From Symsagittifera roscoffensis (Eukaryota; Xenacoelomorpha; Acoela; Convolutidae): a DNA stretch of 64,000 nt. The stretch is taken from positions 61,406,754 to 61,470,753 of the forward strand of contig NC_087065.1 of NCBI RefSeq assembly GCF_963678635.1. Direction: 5' to 3'. This document shows positions 23,101-31,660 of this stretch, piece after piece (positions within the stretch are counted from its first letter, which is position 1; each line of letters begins with the position of its first letter). Under the pieces are notes generated by a model. The model saw only the letters and a program-made list of their open reading frames with translations. It was not told the origin of the DNA and did not search any database. The position numbers and the translations under genes were made by a program.

Positions 23101-25749
23101 TTTTGGTCCGTTTCAAAGCTTTAAAACACTTTGAAAATAAAATGTTTTTGTGGAATCTTGTGAAATTAAAAAAAATGTTTGTGAAATTACAATATTCAAA
23201 AATAGTATGTGCATGTTGAACCAGCCGGTGTTTTAAATGCATAAATTAACGTAAATGTTTGAAAATCAATGACGTCAACAAGTTTTATTTTTGAACTAGC
23301 TGAAGGAGAAATTGTTTGTATATTATGTCCATGGGATTGAGTAAATAAACTAAATAGTTTCCAACTTTTTACCCTTGCGATAGCAAGGGTATTGCAATCG
23401 GGTACTAGACTTTTTTCCGTAAACAACTTCGTCCACTGACTCATTGGACTCCTGGTGGTACCTTCATTGGTTCATAATGAATTAAAATTTTACAGTGTCT
23501 CTTGCACACTTAGCCTGGTGGTAACGCATACGTCTAGGACGGCAAAGGTCGTGGGTTCTAATCTGACCACGACCAATTTTTTTCAAACGGTAAATGTTCC
23601 GGTTCCAAAAAAGATTCGGCCTATTATTTGTCTGCTCATGTTTTGTCGGCTTATTTGCCTTATCTAACAATCGTTTTTTTAGCTGTAAACAATTTTCTTT
23701 GCAGTTATTTCCAGCATTTTAAAAATCCGGCCGATTCGAAGTTGTAATTTTACCAGCTCGATTAGTTAAAATTTCTTTTTTTTTTCATTTTTGTTGTCGT
23801 TTTTTTTATCGGCTGACTAAACGTCAGTCTAAATAATTCGACTTAGTGGCCTTTTATTGCGTCATTAAGTCCGAAAAAGTTTTGTGCGCATGTGTGTGCT
23901 CCGAGAGGAAATTTTTGATTAGTTTAGAATTTTTTTTCGGCATGAAGGGTTTCTGCTTAGGTTTTTTCGACTTAGTTACCGCTTGCTAATTATAATTTTA
24001 AATCCAATCAAACATCAGGCGCATCTAGCATAGAGATAAAATAAGTGCTTGAGACGGTAAAGATTTGCGGTTCGAATCCGACTGGGCTCTTTTTTTTGCA
24101 AACTAGAGTTTTTGTGCTTTTTCGGACTATCGTCCGTCTGTTTATATTCGTCGGCTTAGTTGCCGTAGCCCAATAGTTTAGCTTCAGAGTTGCTGCCCAT
24201 GCTTGAGAAGACAAAGCCCGGGAATTCAATTCCAGTTGAGACATGTTTTTCTTACAAATAGAGAATTTTGGCTAATTTAGTTTATTGTCTAACTGTTTAT
24301 TTTTGTCTGCTTAGTTCCACAGAAAGGACCTTTTTTAAAAACTTGGATTCTTAGTAGCATTCCCAAAGCTCTTGGTATAGTTTCTAATGGTGCAGGTAAT
24401 TTTGTTGGGATATTCTGGAGTTTTGTTGCAATTTTTATTGACAAAAACGTTTTTCTTAATTTTTTTCCTTTGATTTTCATAGTCATTCATATTTGTATCG
24501 CAAGTGGTGCGAAGCTCAGCTTATCCTCTGTTAATTTTTGTGACCTTTTGGGAGCGTAGTGAGTCACTTTTGAACGTATTGAGTACTCTTTAAATAGGTC
24601 TTGGTGTTTCTTTGTTTTTTTTTTTTTCAGGAAAGTCCTAAAATTTGTTCACGCTCAGTTTTGATTATTTTGCGGTTTGACTTTTGGTTCGTTTTTCTTT
24701 TCACTCCATTTCTTTTGTCAAAAGAAAGCCAAACTCCACTATCCAACAGCAAAAATGTAAAGGTCACGAAAAACGTGATCGACTACTAATTTAGAAAATG
24801 AAAATTAGTTATCCGATTTCCCAGCGAAATATAAGTTTTACCTATGGATCCAGTTTTCTCAAATTGGGTTAGTTTTATCAAAAAAAGCGTCAATTGTATA
24901 TTTTTCTAAAGTTTCAAAGAGCTTTAATGCCATCTATTGTTTTCTTCGAAATTCAAAATTTGAAAGTTTTCAAAAACAAATCAATATCCTTGCATTCATT
25001 ACTTTTCCAACTGCCAGTTGGCTATGTTTTTTAATTTTAGTTTCTATTATTTATGATGATCTTTAGTTCTGAGGCGCAAAAAGTCTATTGGTAAAGTATT
25101 TCAGTTTCAATCTCGTTTAGTTTTGTGTTGATATCATCATATCAGATGTCAAATGAAGCAATGAAATTAGATTTTAGCGAACATCCTGTTCGTAGAATGA
25201 AATTATACGAAGTTTGCATGAAAAGCTGTGCCATGTTAGTTCTTATCTAGGTTGAATATCGCATTTAGTTTTGCTTGTACCTTAGTTGATGGTTTTAACA
25301 AGCCAGAAAAAATGACCACCTTTCCAAAAACAATAAAAACTGAGATCCTATTTCTGTTTTTACTGTGAGTTTTCAAGGTCAATTTTTAATGTTTCAGCAG
25401 ATTTTTGTGGGCGGCAGTGAAAAAAGTTGCATATAGTTGATTTAAGTTGTTTTGATAAAATATTTTAGGGTACTACGATTGGAATTCGTACCCGTCGCCT
25501 TCATACTACAACCCAGTGCCTTGGCAACCTATAGAAGTACCTGAAAAGGCCAAACCCAAAGTCAAATCAGCCAGTAGCAACAAGCAAACGTCATCAAACA
25601 ACAGGACTAAAAAACCTGCAGTCAGGAGGCCTGCATCTGCTGGAAAGGTCATCACTTCGAACAAGCCAAACGAACCGAAAAAGTCACAACCAAAAGAGAT
25701 TCTGTCGCCTCCTCTGATGTGGAAAGAGGTTTTAGCCCGAAAGAAGTAA
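10798..25749 (+). CDS. ccdc34: CCDC34-like coiled-coil protein (six coding exons)
   Basis: Gene model: 10798-11126, 13740-13908, 14152-14328, 18218-18313, 19014-19161, 25469-25749. Phases agree at every junction and give 1,200 coding bases (399 residues); human CCDC34 is of similar size. The N-terminal third is charged and disordered, the middle is a Glu/Lys/Arg-rich single-helix coiled coil with LWLEEK, EWLAKK, EWKEKK and QWVKEA steps, and the C-terminus carries the family signature: RVSASLGYTGGRLIG running across the last junction into YYDWNSYPSPSYYNPVPWQP, then a basic tail. CCDC34 proteins are linked to motile cilia and sperm flagella. Start: TAA at 10774 is in frame upstream, so ATG 10798 is the first usable start; a possible acceptor (TTTTTTAG, 10766-10767) implies a 5' UTR exon further left. 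Poly(A) signal AATAAA at 25933. Introns are 2.6, 0.24, 3.9, 0.7 and 6.3 kb. The C-terminal identification is strong; the N-terminal exon is less certain. Confidence 0.85.
11127..12081. other. CCDC34 intron 1, left part
   Basis: Non-coding. Carries fragments of the GGGTACTAGACTTTTCC repeat motif (11311) that recurs at 14391, 22652 and 23397. Confidence 0.5.
12082..12210 (+). repeat. tRNA-derived SINE-like copy
   Basis: tRNA-like head (TGGCATATAGGTAACGC with A-box character, GGGTTTGAGT as a worn B box) followed by the shared body TCGGACTTTCGTTCGTCTG and GTCGGCTCAGTTGC. The same head-plus-body order recurs at 19690, 23509, 24020 and 24181. Confidence 0.6.
12385..12796 (+). repeat. Intronic repeat family R, copy 1 (interrupted)
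   Basis: Family of about 550 bp: ACTCTTATATAGG start, T-rich tract ending CAGGAAAAG, then AAAATTTGTTCACGCTC, CTCCATTATCCAACAGCAAAA, AAGGTCACGAAAAACGTGAT and CCATTGATCCAATTGTCTCA. The copy is split by the 12797-13330 repeat and resumes to about 13400 (CAACCGTTTGTTGGCTATG). A 102-codon open frame at 12522-12830 is a by-product. Confidence 0.75.
12797..13330 (+). repeat. Dispersed 0.53-kb repeat, copy 1
   Basis: Matches 36521-37052 over its full length at roughly 80-85% by eye. Contains the hairpin TCAGGGC-GAA-GCCCTGA, the palindromic ACGCGTTAATAGCGCG area, and ends CGAAAGTCGGAACAA. It is nested inside repeat family R, so it is the younger insertion here. Confidence 0.8.
13740..13908 (+). CDS. 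ccdc34: CCDC34-like coding exon 2
   Basis: Acceptor TTTAATTTAG at 13738-13739. Encodes a basic, then acidic stretch ending in the first coiled-coil step (WKLWLEEKQKRLQEEKEK). The donor is AAAAG|GCAAGA, a GC-AG type intron; no GT lies at the phase-compatible position. Confidence 0.8.
14152..14328 (+). CDS. ccdc34: CCDC34-like coding exon 3
   Basis: Acceptor ATGTATAG at 14150-14151, donor AAAAAG|GTTGGA at 14329, phase 0 on both sides. Encodes 59 residues of Glu/Lys-rich coiled coil with QEWLAKKLKDE. Confidence 0.85.
14329..15239. other. CCDC34 intron 3, left part
   Basis: Non-coding. Short imperfect repeats of 'CACTTCTAGAGGATCT' near 14430-14510, and of GACTTTGTTA/AAAGAGTTCGACT about every 60-80 bp between 14820 and 15040. 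Confidence 0.5.
15240..16970 (+). pseudogene. Decayed retroelement-like coding region in CCDC34 intron 3
   Basis: GC content rises and several overlapping partial frames appear. A start at 15246 reads MPTNKTKVKLQQLEQRRNRL, continuing in a shifted frame as a coiled coil (EEYYKYVEDIEAMRDKYRQLE). Then come Gln/Thr/Asn-rich segments at 15551-15808, 15895-16101, 16478-16765 and 16762-16968. AATAAAATA lies at 16961. This looks like a long-dead gag or gag-like ORF with many frame breaks. No knuckle, protease or RT could be seen, so the class is uncertain. Confidence 0.45.
16971..18217. other. CCDC34 intron 3, right part
   Basis: T-rich non-coding DNA. Two related segments, about 17380-17640 and 17650-17860, share the 'CACTATNTNGTAGCGCAtTGTGTTTTTT' block and 'CGCTTTGCCTNTGTGT', an old local duplication. 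GAAGAAGAAGAAG at 18043. Confidence 0.5.
18218..18313 (+). CDS. ccdc34: CCDC34-like coding exon 4
   Basis: Acceptor TTTCTTCTTTTCAG ending 18217, donor GAGAAG|GTAACT at 18314, phase 0. Encodes 32 residues of coiled coil (VKEWKEKKAAKEKEHKEK). Confidence 0.85.
19014..19161 (+). CDS. ccdc34: CCDC34-like coding exon 5
   Basis: Acceptor GTGTTGTAG ending 19013, donor CTCATCG|GTGAGA at 19162, phase 1. Ends the coiled coil (YEQWVKEANCRP) and enters the conserved SxGYxxGxL element typical of CCDC34. GC content is higher than in the other exons. Confidence 0.9.
19690..19860 (+). repeat. tRNA-derived SINE-like copy
   Basis: ACATACAGAAGGTAATGCGGTGGCTTTTGCACC head with a GAGTTTGAATCCCAGTCGAG B-box region, followed by the shared body (GTCGGTCTTTCTTTTGTCTG). 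Confidence 0.6.
20355..20925 (+). repeat. SINE-like head plus intronic repeat family R, copy 2
   Basis: A worn tRNA-like head (20355-20420, TTAGAATCCGG as B box) is followed about 60-80 bp later by family R (20475-20925: TTTTTTTTTCAGGAGAAGACTTAAAATTTG, AAGGTCACGAAAAACGTAAT, CCATTGATCCAGTTGTCTCA). Same orientation as the host gene. Confidence 0.65.
20941..21140 (+). repeat. 200-bp direct duplication, copy 1
   Basis: Matches 22201-22400 almost base for base: CATATTAAACACCTTTCA, AAAAATTTGTCCCCGTGTTG, TGGAGCGATCGA and GTCTTATGAGAAGAGGCT. The copies are 1,260 bp apart in the same orientation. Confidence 0.85.
21924..22032. repeat. Perfect 35-bp inverted repeat
   Basis: Arms 21924-21958 and 21998-22032 are exact reverse complements, separated by 39 bp. 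The arms begin AAAAATTAGTTTG and end TCTGATCTGAAAA. Could be termini of a small MITE or an unstable palindrome. Confidence 0.9.
22115..22590 (+). repeat. Intronic repeat family R, copy 3 (interrupted)
   Basis: GTGAACGCAGTGGAGACTCT start and TCTTGGTGATTTTTTGTCG, then the 200-bp duplication, then GTGTAAAGGTCTCGAAACACG and TTGATCCAATTTTCTCAA. Confidence 0.6.
22201..22400 (+). repeat. 200-bp direct duplication, copy 2
   Basis: Second copy of 20941-21140; it splits repeat family R copy 3 (22115-22590). Confidence 0.85.
23371..23680 (+). repeat. Composite SINE-like copy with hairpin 5' end
   Basis: Starts with the perfect hairpin ACCCTTGC-GATA-GCAAGGGT at 23371-23390. Then come ATTGCAATCGGGTACTAGAC and a tRNA-like segment (23509-23578: TAGCCTGGTGGTAACGCATACG, GTGGGTTCTAATCTGACCACG), followed by the shared body (TATTTGTCTGCTCATGTTTTGTCGGCTTATTTGCC). 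Fragments of the hairpin end recur at 14366 and 27781. Confidence 0.65.
24020..24180 (+). repeat. tRNA-derived SINE-like copy with intact B box
   Basis: Head CATCTAGCATAGAGATAAAA... with a perfect pol III B box, GGTTCGAATCC, at about 24070, then the shared body TCGGACTATCGTCCGTCTG and GTCGGCTTAGTTGCC. This is the best-preserved copy in the window. Confidence 0.7.
24181..24330 (+). repeat. tRNA-derived SINE-like copy
   Basis: Starts where the previous copy ends: TTAGCTTCAGAGTTGCTGCCCATGC head, GGGAATTCAATTCCAGT as worn B box, and TTTTTGTCTGCTTAGTTCCA as body. Confidence 0.6.
24545..25035 (+). repeat. Intronic repeat family R, copy 4
   Basis: The most complete copy: GAACGTATTGAGTACTCT, TTTTTTTTTTTTCAGGAAAGTCC, CAAACTCCACTATCCAACAG, AAGGTCACGAAAAACGTGAT, and end TCCAACTGCCAGTTGGCTATG. 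Followed by the rest of CCDC34 intron 5, in which I see nothing else. Confidence 0.75.
25469..25749 (+). CDS. ccdc34: CCDC34-like coding exon 6 (C-terminus)
   Basis: Acceptor TATTTTAG ending 25468. Begins with the rest of a split Gly codon, then YYDWNSYPSPSYYNPVPWQP, the best conserved part of the family, followed by a Lys/Ser/Pro-rich tail ending in EVLARKK and TAA. AATAAA at 25933 gives a plausible short 3' UTR. Confidence 0.92.
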
Positions 25750-25949
25750 ATTTTAAACTCCTAGATAACTTAATACTTGTTTAAATGCATGTGTGTACAA
25801 ATTTATGTAAATATTGTGAAAAATTGATAAGTGAAATATTTTGTATTAGTTGAAAGTAATTCAGTATTTGTGTTTACACAAGCCAAGTGTAGTGTATTAT
25901 TATGAAGAATTTTTTTTCCAACCTAAGTCGCAAATAAAATTTCTCATTT

Positions 25950-27220
25950 GGTGGCAATTTAGGTATATTTCAATTTAACCATAATTAAGCTTATTTAAGA
26001 ATAGGCAAATTAATAGCATATTTTGCTGCTTTAATTTGGCTAGTGTTAGGTCCTGTTTGGAAAAAAAACAGGTTTTTTGAAACTTTATGGGATTTGTTTT
26101 TTGTTTTTTTTTTTTGCGACGCTTTAGAAAGTTTTTGCACTTTCCGCAGAAATTTCAATGTTTCTCAAAAACTACTGTACTGATTTTCAAAAAAATGGTA
26201 CCAATAAAGAATTCGGCAGCTCTTCTATGTGCCTGTATATTTCGCTAGTCTCTTCCCATTTTACCCCTGGTTCTACGGCCTTCGAAATTTTCAGTAGGGG
26301 GATTTTGGACCTAATTGTTTCTTATTTTTTCATTTTCTAAATATTAAAAGCACGTATCTGAGATAAAAGTTTCAATCAAAAGAGCAAATTTTGGGGATCT
26401 TGCTACTCCAGTGGCTATTCACTAATTTTGGTTTAGAAAAGTTATGGCCTCAAACTTATCCATTTTTTTTTGAGTTTTCAATAAATATCCTGCGGAATTG
26501 GAAATTAAGGGTATAACTGAAAGCGAAAAACCACTTATGCGATTCTCCTCTGCGCAATAATCTAATATTTGCGTTTGGAAAAAATCTGGCATTAGAAAAT
26601 AACCAAATTTTGAAATGTTGCCTGTTTTTCTTGGAAACTTTTTTTCAAATTAACCTGTCGAGTCTTAGCTTGATAATTTATCAAAATAATATGGTGCTTA
26701 GATTTGGCGTGCGTACATCCTACGTTTGCTTGCGTATCTGTTACATTTGCGTATCTGTCACATCCTCTTTTTTGTAGAAAAGCCGATATGCTTTTCGGAA
26801 AAATCCCATTATTTGAAATATGCCGTTGTTTTCTTTAAATTTAATCACTTTTCTCAAACTAGTAGCTAAATCTGATATAACGGATTCAGTCTAAAATTTA
26901 AGGTGTGGAAATTTGCCCTGCATAAGAGGCTATTCTCATGCTTAGAAGAGAATAGTTCATGTATTTAGGAAAAGTCATATTGGGAGTTTTGGATCATTTT
27001 TTTTGGAATCTTTTTGTTGTTTCGCAAACTATCCAGCCGAATCTGAGAAAAAAAATTATTTGAAAGGAAAGAAATAGAAGTAGTTTTATCCTTTAAATCA
27101 GCGGCTAATCCCCTACTTGAGCAGAGAGCTCACTAGGGTTTTGCGTAAAGTCCTTTTTTTAAACTTCTTAACTTTCTAAACGCGTTTCCCTTCCAGTACA
27201 ATTTGATTTAAAATACTAAA
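25950..27220. other. Intergenic AT-rich DNA
   Basis: No coding or structured feature that I can support. Confidence 0.4.
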
Positions 27221-27221
27221 A

Positions 27222-27330
27222 CAGGCGCATCCAGCATGAGCTAGGGCACTAGTTTACTTCCAAGCAACCGTGGTGCAGATATCAGGACGTAACACTCCAA
27301 ATCAACAGGTCGGAGATTCAAATGCGGAGC
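27222..27330 (+). repeat. Degenerate tRNA-like SINE head
   Basis: GCGCATCCAGCATGAGCTAGG resembles the 24020 head; a second tRNA-like piece with GGTCGGAGATTCAAATGCGGAG follows at about 27280-27325. Confidence 0.4.
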
Positions 27331-28344
27331 TTTGAAATAGTTTTTTGGTCGAACTTTTGCTACATAGCATTAGCAGTTTGATAAAACCTGTAGCTGCTTT
27401 ATTGGTGGCTAGTTCTAGTAAAACTACAAGCGATCGTGGAGCCGATGCGAGAGCGTGATACTCATCAAAAGAAAATTTCTCAACTTGCATTTTTAGTCTT
27501 TTCTTTTTGCCTTATTTTACATTGTTTTGCCTGTTTATAGCTTTTTTTGCCTTTTCCTCGCTTGTGTTTGCGAAGTGCAGTTTTGCCTCTATGCCAAAAG
27601 ACTTATAGTCAAATGTTAAGTCCTTCGGTGGCTTGATTCAGATTAGATTTCGTTCGTCTAATTATTCGATCTCATAAAAATGAAATCTAGGCGTTGGCTG
27701 ATCGATTTAGGCAGATTTTTTGTGAAAGTCATAATTGGCCTGGTAAAATGAGTAATACTGTCTTTTTTTCAAAATATGCTTACCCTTGCTAACAGGAAAG
27801 GCGTTGCAACAAGTGATTATTACTTCAATGTTTGCACGTTTTTCTACAAACGTACTATCTATCTCGGCATGTTTAAACTTTTTCAACGTAATCTTATTGC
27901 AAGTTAGTCACTGTTTGTCGCTAAATTTGAAATAAGCAACCCAAAAGTGAGATGCTGTTATTTGTACTTTAGAGCTTGCAAATTGGGTCTTCAAATATGA
28001 ATCCCAAATCTTTTTATGGACGAGATACAAAGATTCTTGTGAGTTTTTTTGAAAAATATCATTAAAAAGGTTGAAAATTTTCATAAACGTTGAAATACAT
28101 AACCCCATAATTGGATGCTCTCTGAGTAATCTCAGGGGCTTCTAAAACTTGCCTCAAAATTTTTTTGAGTTGCTATGGTTTGAGTTGCTGTCAGATTACT
28201 TTCAGACATTAGAAATTGTGCCTTCAAATTTGGCTGCTCAAATCTTTTTAGTTTCCGAGACTTGACGTTTTTAAATAATTTTTTCAAAGAAATTATATAA
28301 TAAAACTTGACAAAATTTAAAAGTCTAAATTATGTAGACAGGCA

Positions 28345-29545
28345 TTGTCGAGGTACTCTCAGATGTTGCAAATCTTTCCTCCAAAGGTGACTGCTTTTGC
28401 TTTTGAGAGATGTCTTCGAAATATACAAAAAAAAAATTTGAGTAAAAAACCTTTCAAAGTTTGAAATTACCAATTTTACAGTGGGGTGTTTTCTGGGTAC
28501 TCTGGGGTTGCAGATCTTTCCTGCAAGTTTGGTTGCTCAAATCATCTTAGTTCCCAAAATTTGCTGTATTTTAGATTTTTAAATTTTTTTCTTAAAGATA
28601 AGATCTAGAATAAATTCCAAGTTTGAAATACTCAACACTGGTGGGATGCTCTCAAGGTAATCTGAGGTTTTTTGTCTAAATTCCAATTATGACTACGCAG
28701 CCATTTTTTGAAAGTCGACCCTTTGGTGGGGGGATGTCAGGTTACTACCAGCAACTGCATGTGGACCCACATCCTATTAAAATTGCTCAATTTTTTTCAT
28801 TAACTTTCAACTAAATTGATAAAAAAAAGAGTCAGATTTGTTTTAAATTGATTACGCTGCATTATGAATCCAAATATGACTGTTTCAATTTTTTTCTTAT
28901 GCTAAATAAGACTTTTTATAAATCTTTCGAAACAAATAAATAAAGATAAAATCAAAATTCTGAAAAGTTGAAATTCCTAACTCTATTATGCGGAAAATTG
29001 TCATATTATTATCAGACGTTGCAATTATTGCCCTCAAATATGACTGCTCAAATCTTTTTAGTTTCTGAGATGTGACTTTTTTTTATGATTTAATTTTCAC
29101 AGATATATATCTATCTCTTGTAATTATAAATGATACTATTCAAAGCGTGCTTCACTATCTTGCAATGTCTAAGCTTTTTCAAAATATTTTTTTGCAAGTT
29201 CAATGAAAGAATTTTTTCACTTTTAAGCTATATTGTATATTGCAATTTTTTAAGTTCTTAAAAGTGAACTCTGTGCTTATTTCAGCCTTAATGAATTAAG
29301 CAACCGATTAGTGGGTTACGTTCAGGGTTTTTCGAGAGGTTGGGAAGTTGCCCTCCAAATATGAATACCAAAGACTTTTTACTTTACAAGATATGACTAC
29401 TTTTGAATTTTTTTTCAAATATGTTCAAACACTTAAATGAAAAACTTCACAAATTTTAAATTTTTCAACTTCAAAGTAGGGTGGTTTCTAGATACTTGCA
29501 AGGGTTGCAAAGTTATCCTCTGAAACGACTGCTCAATTGCTTTTA
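28345..29545 (+). repeat. Segmental duplication within the satellite, copy A
   Basis: Matches 30222-31500 in order and strand (AATTGTCGAGGTACTCTCAG, GGTGGGGGGATGTCAGGTTA, AGATATATATCTATCTC, ATATGAATACCAAAGAC), with internal indels. The copies start 1.88 kb apart. Confidence 0.8.
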
Positions 29546-30045
29546 GATTGTCGAGATATGACGTTTAATCAATTTTTTCAACAAAACAGCAATTGAAAAG
29601 AAAACGTTTCAAAAATTGAAATTTCCAAATCAATAGTGAGCTGGTCGGAGGTACCATCAGAGGTTGCAAATCTGCTTAGTGTGATTGCACAAATTATCTT
29701 AGTTTCTGATAAATGGCGTTTTTGAGCTTTTTTTCAAGTTTTGCAAAAAAAATAAGATCTAGAAAAACTTAGCAACATTTCAAATACTCACCACTATGGC
29801 CGGGTGCTTCAAACAGATTAACTACCCCAAGATATGCTAATATTGAAAAGATATGAAAAAAAACATTGAAATGAATGCAACCGTAACAATAGACGGGGGC
29901 ATCCAACAAAGCTTTCATAAATTTTTTCAGCTTAAATGTTTCCGGAACTAAAAATGTGAAACTGCAAAATTACTGTGATTCAGATCTTCGTACTTCAAAC
30001 TCATAAGCAAAGAGTCAATATTTTGAAGTTAATTACGCTGGGTCA

Positions 30046-30208
30046 TGAAACCGAATTATGAATTTGTTGCTGTTGACTATTTTGGAGTTTTGCTTACGAG
30101 TTTGAAATACGAAGATCTGAAACCCAGTAGGTTTCAGGTCTTCGTATTTCAAACTCATAAGCGAAACTCCAAAATGGTTGACAGCAACGAATTCATAATT
30201 TGGTTTCA
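30046..30208. repeat. Near-perfect long palindrome, arms of about 78 bp
   Basis: Left arm from TGAAACCGAATTATGAATTTG and right arm ending CAAATTATGAAACCA-type sequence are reverse complements with only a few mismatches. The centre is GAAACCC-AGTA-GGTTTC near 30127. A third partial arm copy lies at 29980-30010. Confidence 0.85.
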
Positions 30209-30221
30209 TAATTTGGTTTCA

Positions 30222-31500
30222 TAATTGTCGAGGTACTCTCAGATGTTGCAACTCTTTCCTCCAAAGGTGACTGCTTTTGCTTTTGAGAGATGACGTCGAA
30301 ATATATAAAAAAAAGCTTGAATAAAAAACTTTTCAAAGTTTGAAATTACCAATTCTACAGTGGGGTGTTTTTTGGGTACTCTGGGGTTGCAGATCTTTCC
30401 TGCAAGTTTGGTTGCTCATATCATCTTAGTTCCCAAAATTCGCTGTAGTTGAGATTTTTAATTTTTTTCTTAAAGATAAGATCTAGAATAAATTCCAAGA
30501 TTGAAATACTCAACACTGGTGGGATGCTCTCAATTTAATCTGAGGTTGTTTGTCTTAATTCTAATTATGACTACTCAGCCATTTTTGAAAGTCGACCCTT
30601 TGGTGGGGGGATGTCAGGTTACTACCAGCAAATGCATGTGGCCCAACATCCTATTAATATCGCTCTGTTTTTTTTCATTAACTTTTAACTAAACTGAGAT
30701 GAAAAAAGTCTGATATTTTAAATTTGATTACGCTGGATTTCAATTTTTTTCTTTTGCAAAATAAGACTTTTTAATTATATTTTCAAAATTTTTCCAAGAA
30801 ATTTGATAAATAAAATTTGACAAAAACTGAAATTCTAACCCTTTTAGTTGGGTGCTGCTAGGGTGCTCTCAGGGGTTGCAAATTAAGCTTCGAGTTATGA
30901 CCTTTTAATTGTATTGTTAAAATTTTTGAAAGAAATTAGATAAAGATAAAATTAAAATTCTCAAAAGTTGAAATTCTTAACTTGATTGTGCGGAAAATTG
31001 TCTTATTGTTATCAGGCGTTGCAATTATTGCCCTCCAAATGTGACTGCTCAAATCTTTCTAGTTTCTGAGATGTGACGTTTTCTTATGATTTATTTTCTC
31101 AGATATATATCTATCTCTTATAATTATATATGATTCACTTAAACGCGTGCTTGACTATCTTGCAATGTCTAAGCTTTTTCAAGTTTTTTTTTGCAAGTTC
31201 AATGGAAGAGAATTTTTTCACTTTTAAGCTATAATGTATCTTGCAACTTTTCCAGTTCTCAAAACGAATTCTGTGCTTATTTCAGACTAAATTAGCAGCC
31301 GGGTAGTGGGTTGCTTTCAGGGTTTTCCCAGAGGTTGGGAACTTGCCCTCCAAATATGAATACCAAAGACCTTTTACTTTACGAGATATGACAATTTTGA
31401 ATTTTTTCAAATATGATCAAACACTTGAATAAAAAAATTTCACAAATTTTAAATTTTCAACTTCAAACTAGGGTGGTGTCTGGATACTCGCAAGGGTTGC
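30222..31500 (+). repeat. Segmental duplication within the satellite, copy B
   Basis: Second copy of 28345-29545. It begins directly at the right end of the palindrome at 30046-30208. Confidence 0.8.
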
Positions 31501-31583
31501 TTTCAGAAACTTCACCGTGGGATTAGGAATTGCATAGCATCTGTTCTCCGCTTTATTCGTTTCTAGTGTTTATGATTAATTAA

Positions 31584-31660
31584 GTCTCTCTGGCCAAGCG
31601 GCTAGTAGGTTAGACTCATAATCTGTAGGTCTTAGGTATGAATCCGAGACGTAGCCGAAG
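31584..31660 (+). pseudogene. tRNA-Met-like relic
   Basis: TCTGGCCAAGCGGCTAGTAGG followed by the anticodon arm AGACTCATAATCTGTAGGTC, which matches animal elongator tRNA-Met (loop CTCATAA), then TAGGTATGAATCC as T arm. No good 7-bp acceptor stem and a weak T stem. Probably the head of a SINE or a tRNA pseudogene rather than an active gene. Confidence 0.55.

Larger units (their letters stand above)
27880..31500. repeat. Degenerate satellite, unit about 150-190 bp
   Basis: Repeated order of motifs: GGGTGCTNTCNGGGTAnTC, GGGTTGCAAATCTTTCCTCC, AAATATGACTGCTCAAATC, TTTTAGTTTCTGAGATATGACG, a T-rich tract, then AAAAGTTGAAATTCTCAAC. Recognisable units start near 27960, 28220, 28380, 28520, 29030, 29350, 29520, 29670, 30260, 30400, 31020 and 31340. 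Units are strongly diverged. No coding frame follows the unit, so it is non-coding. Confidence 0.7.

Noticed and set aside
31584-31660. Functional tRNA-Met gene
   Set aside because: No 7-bp acceptor stem and weak T stem.
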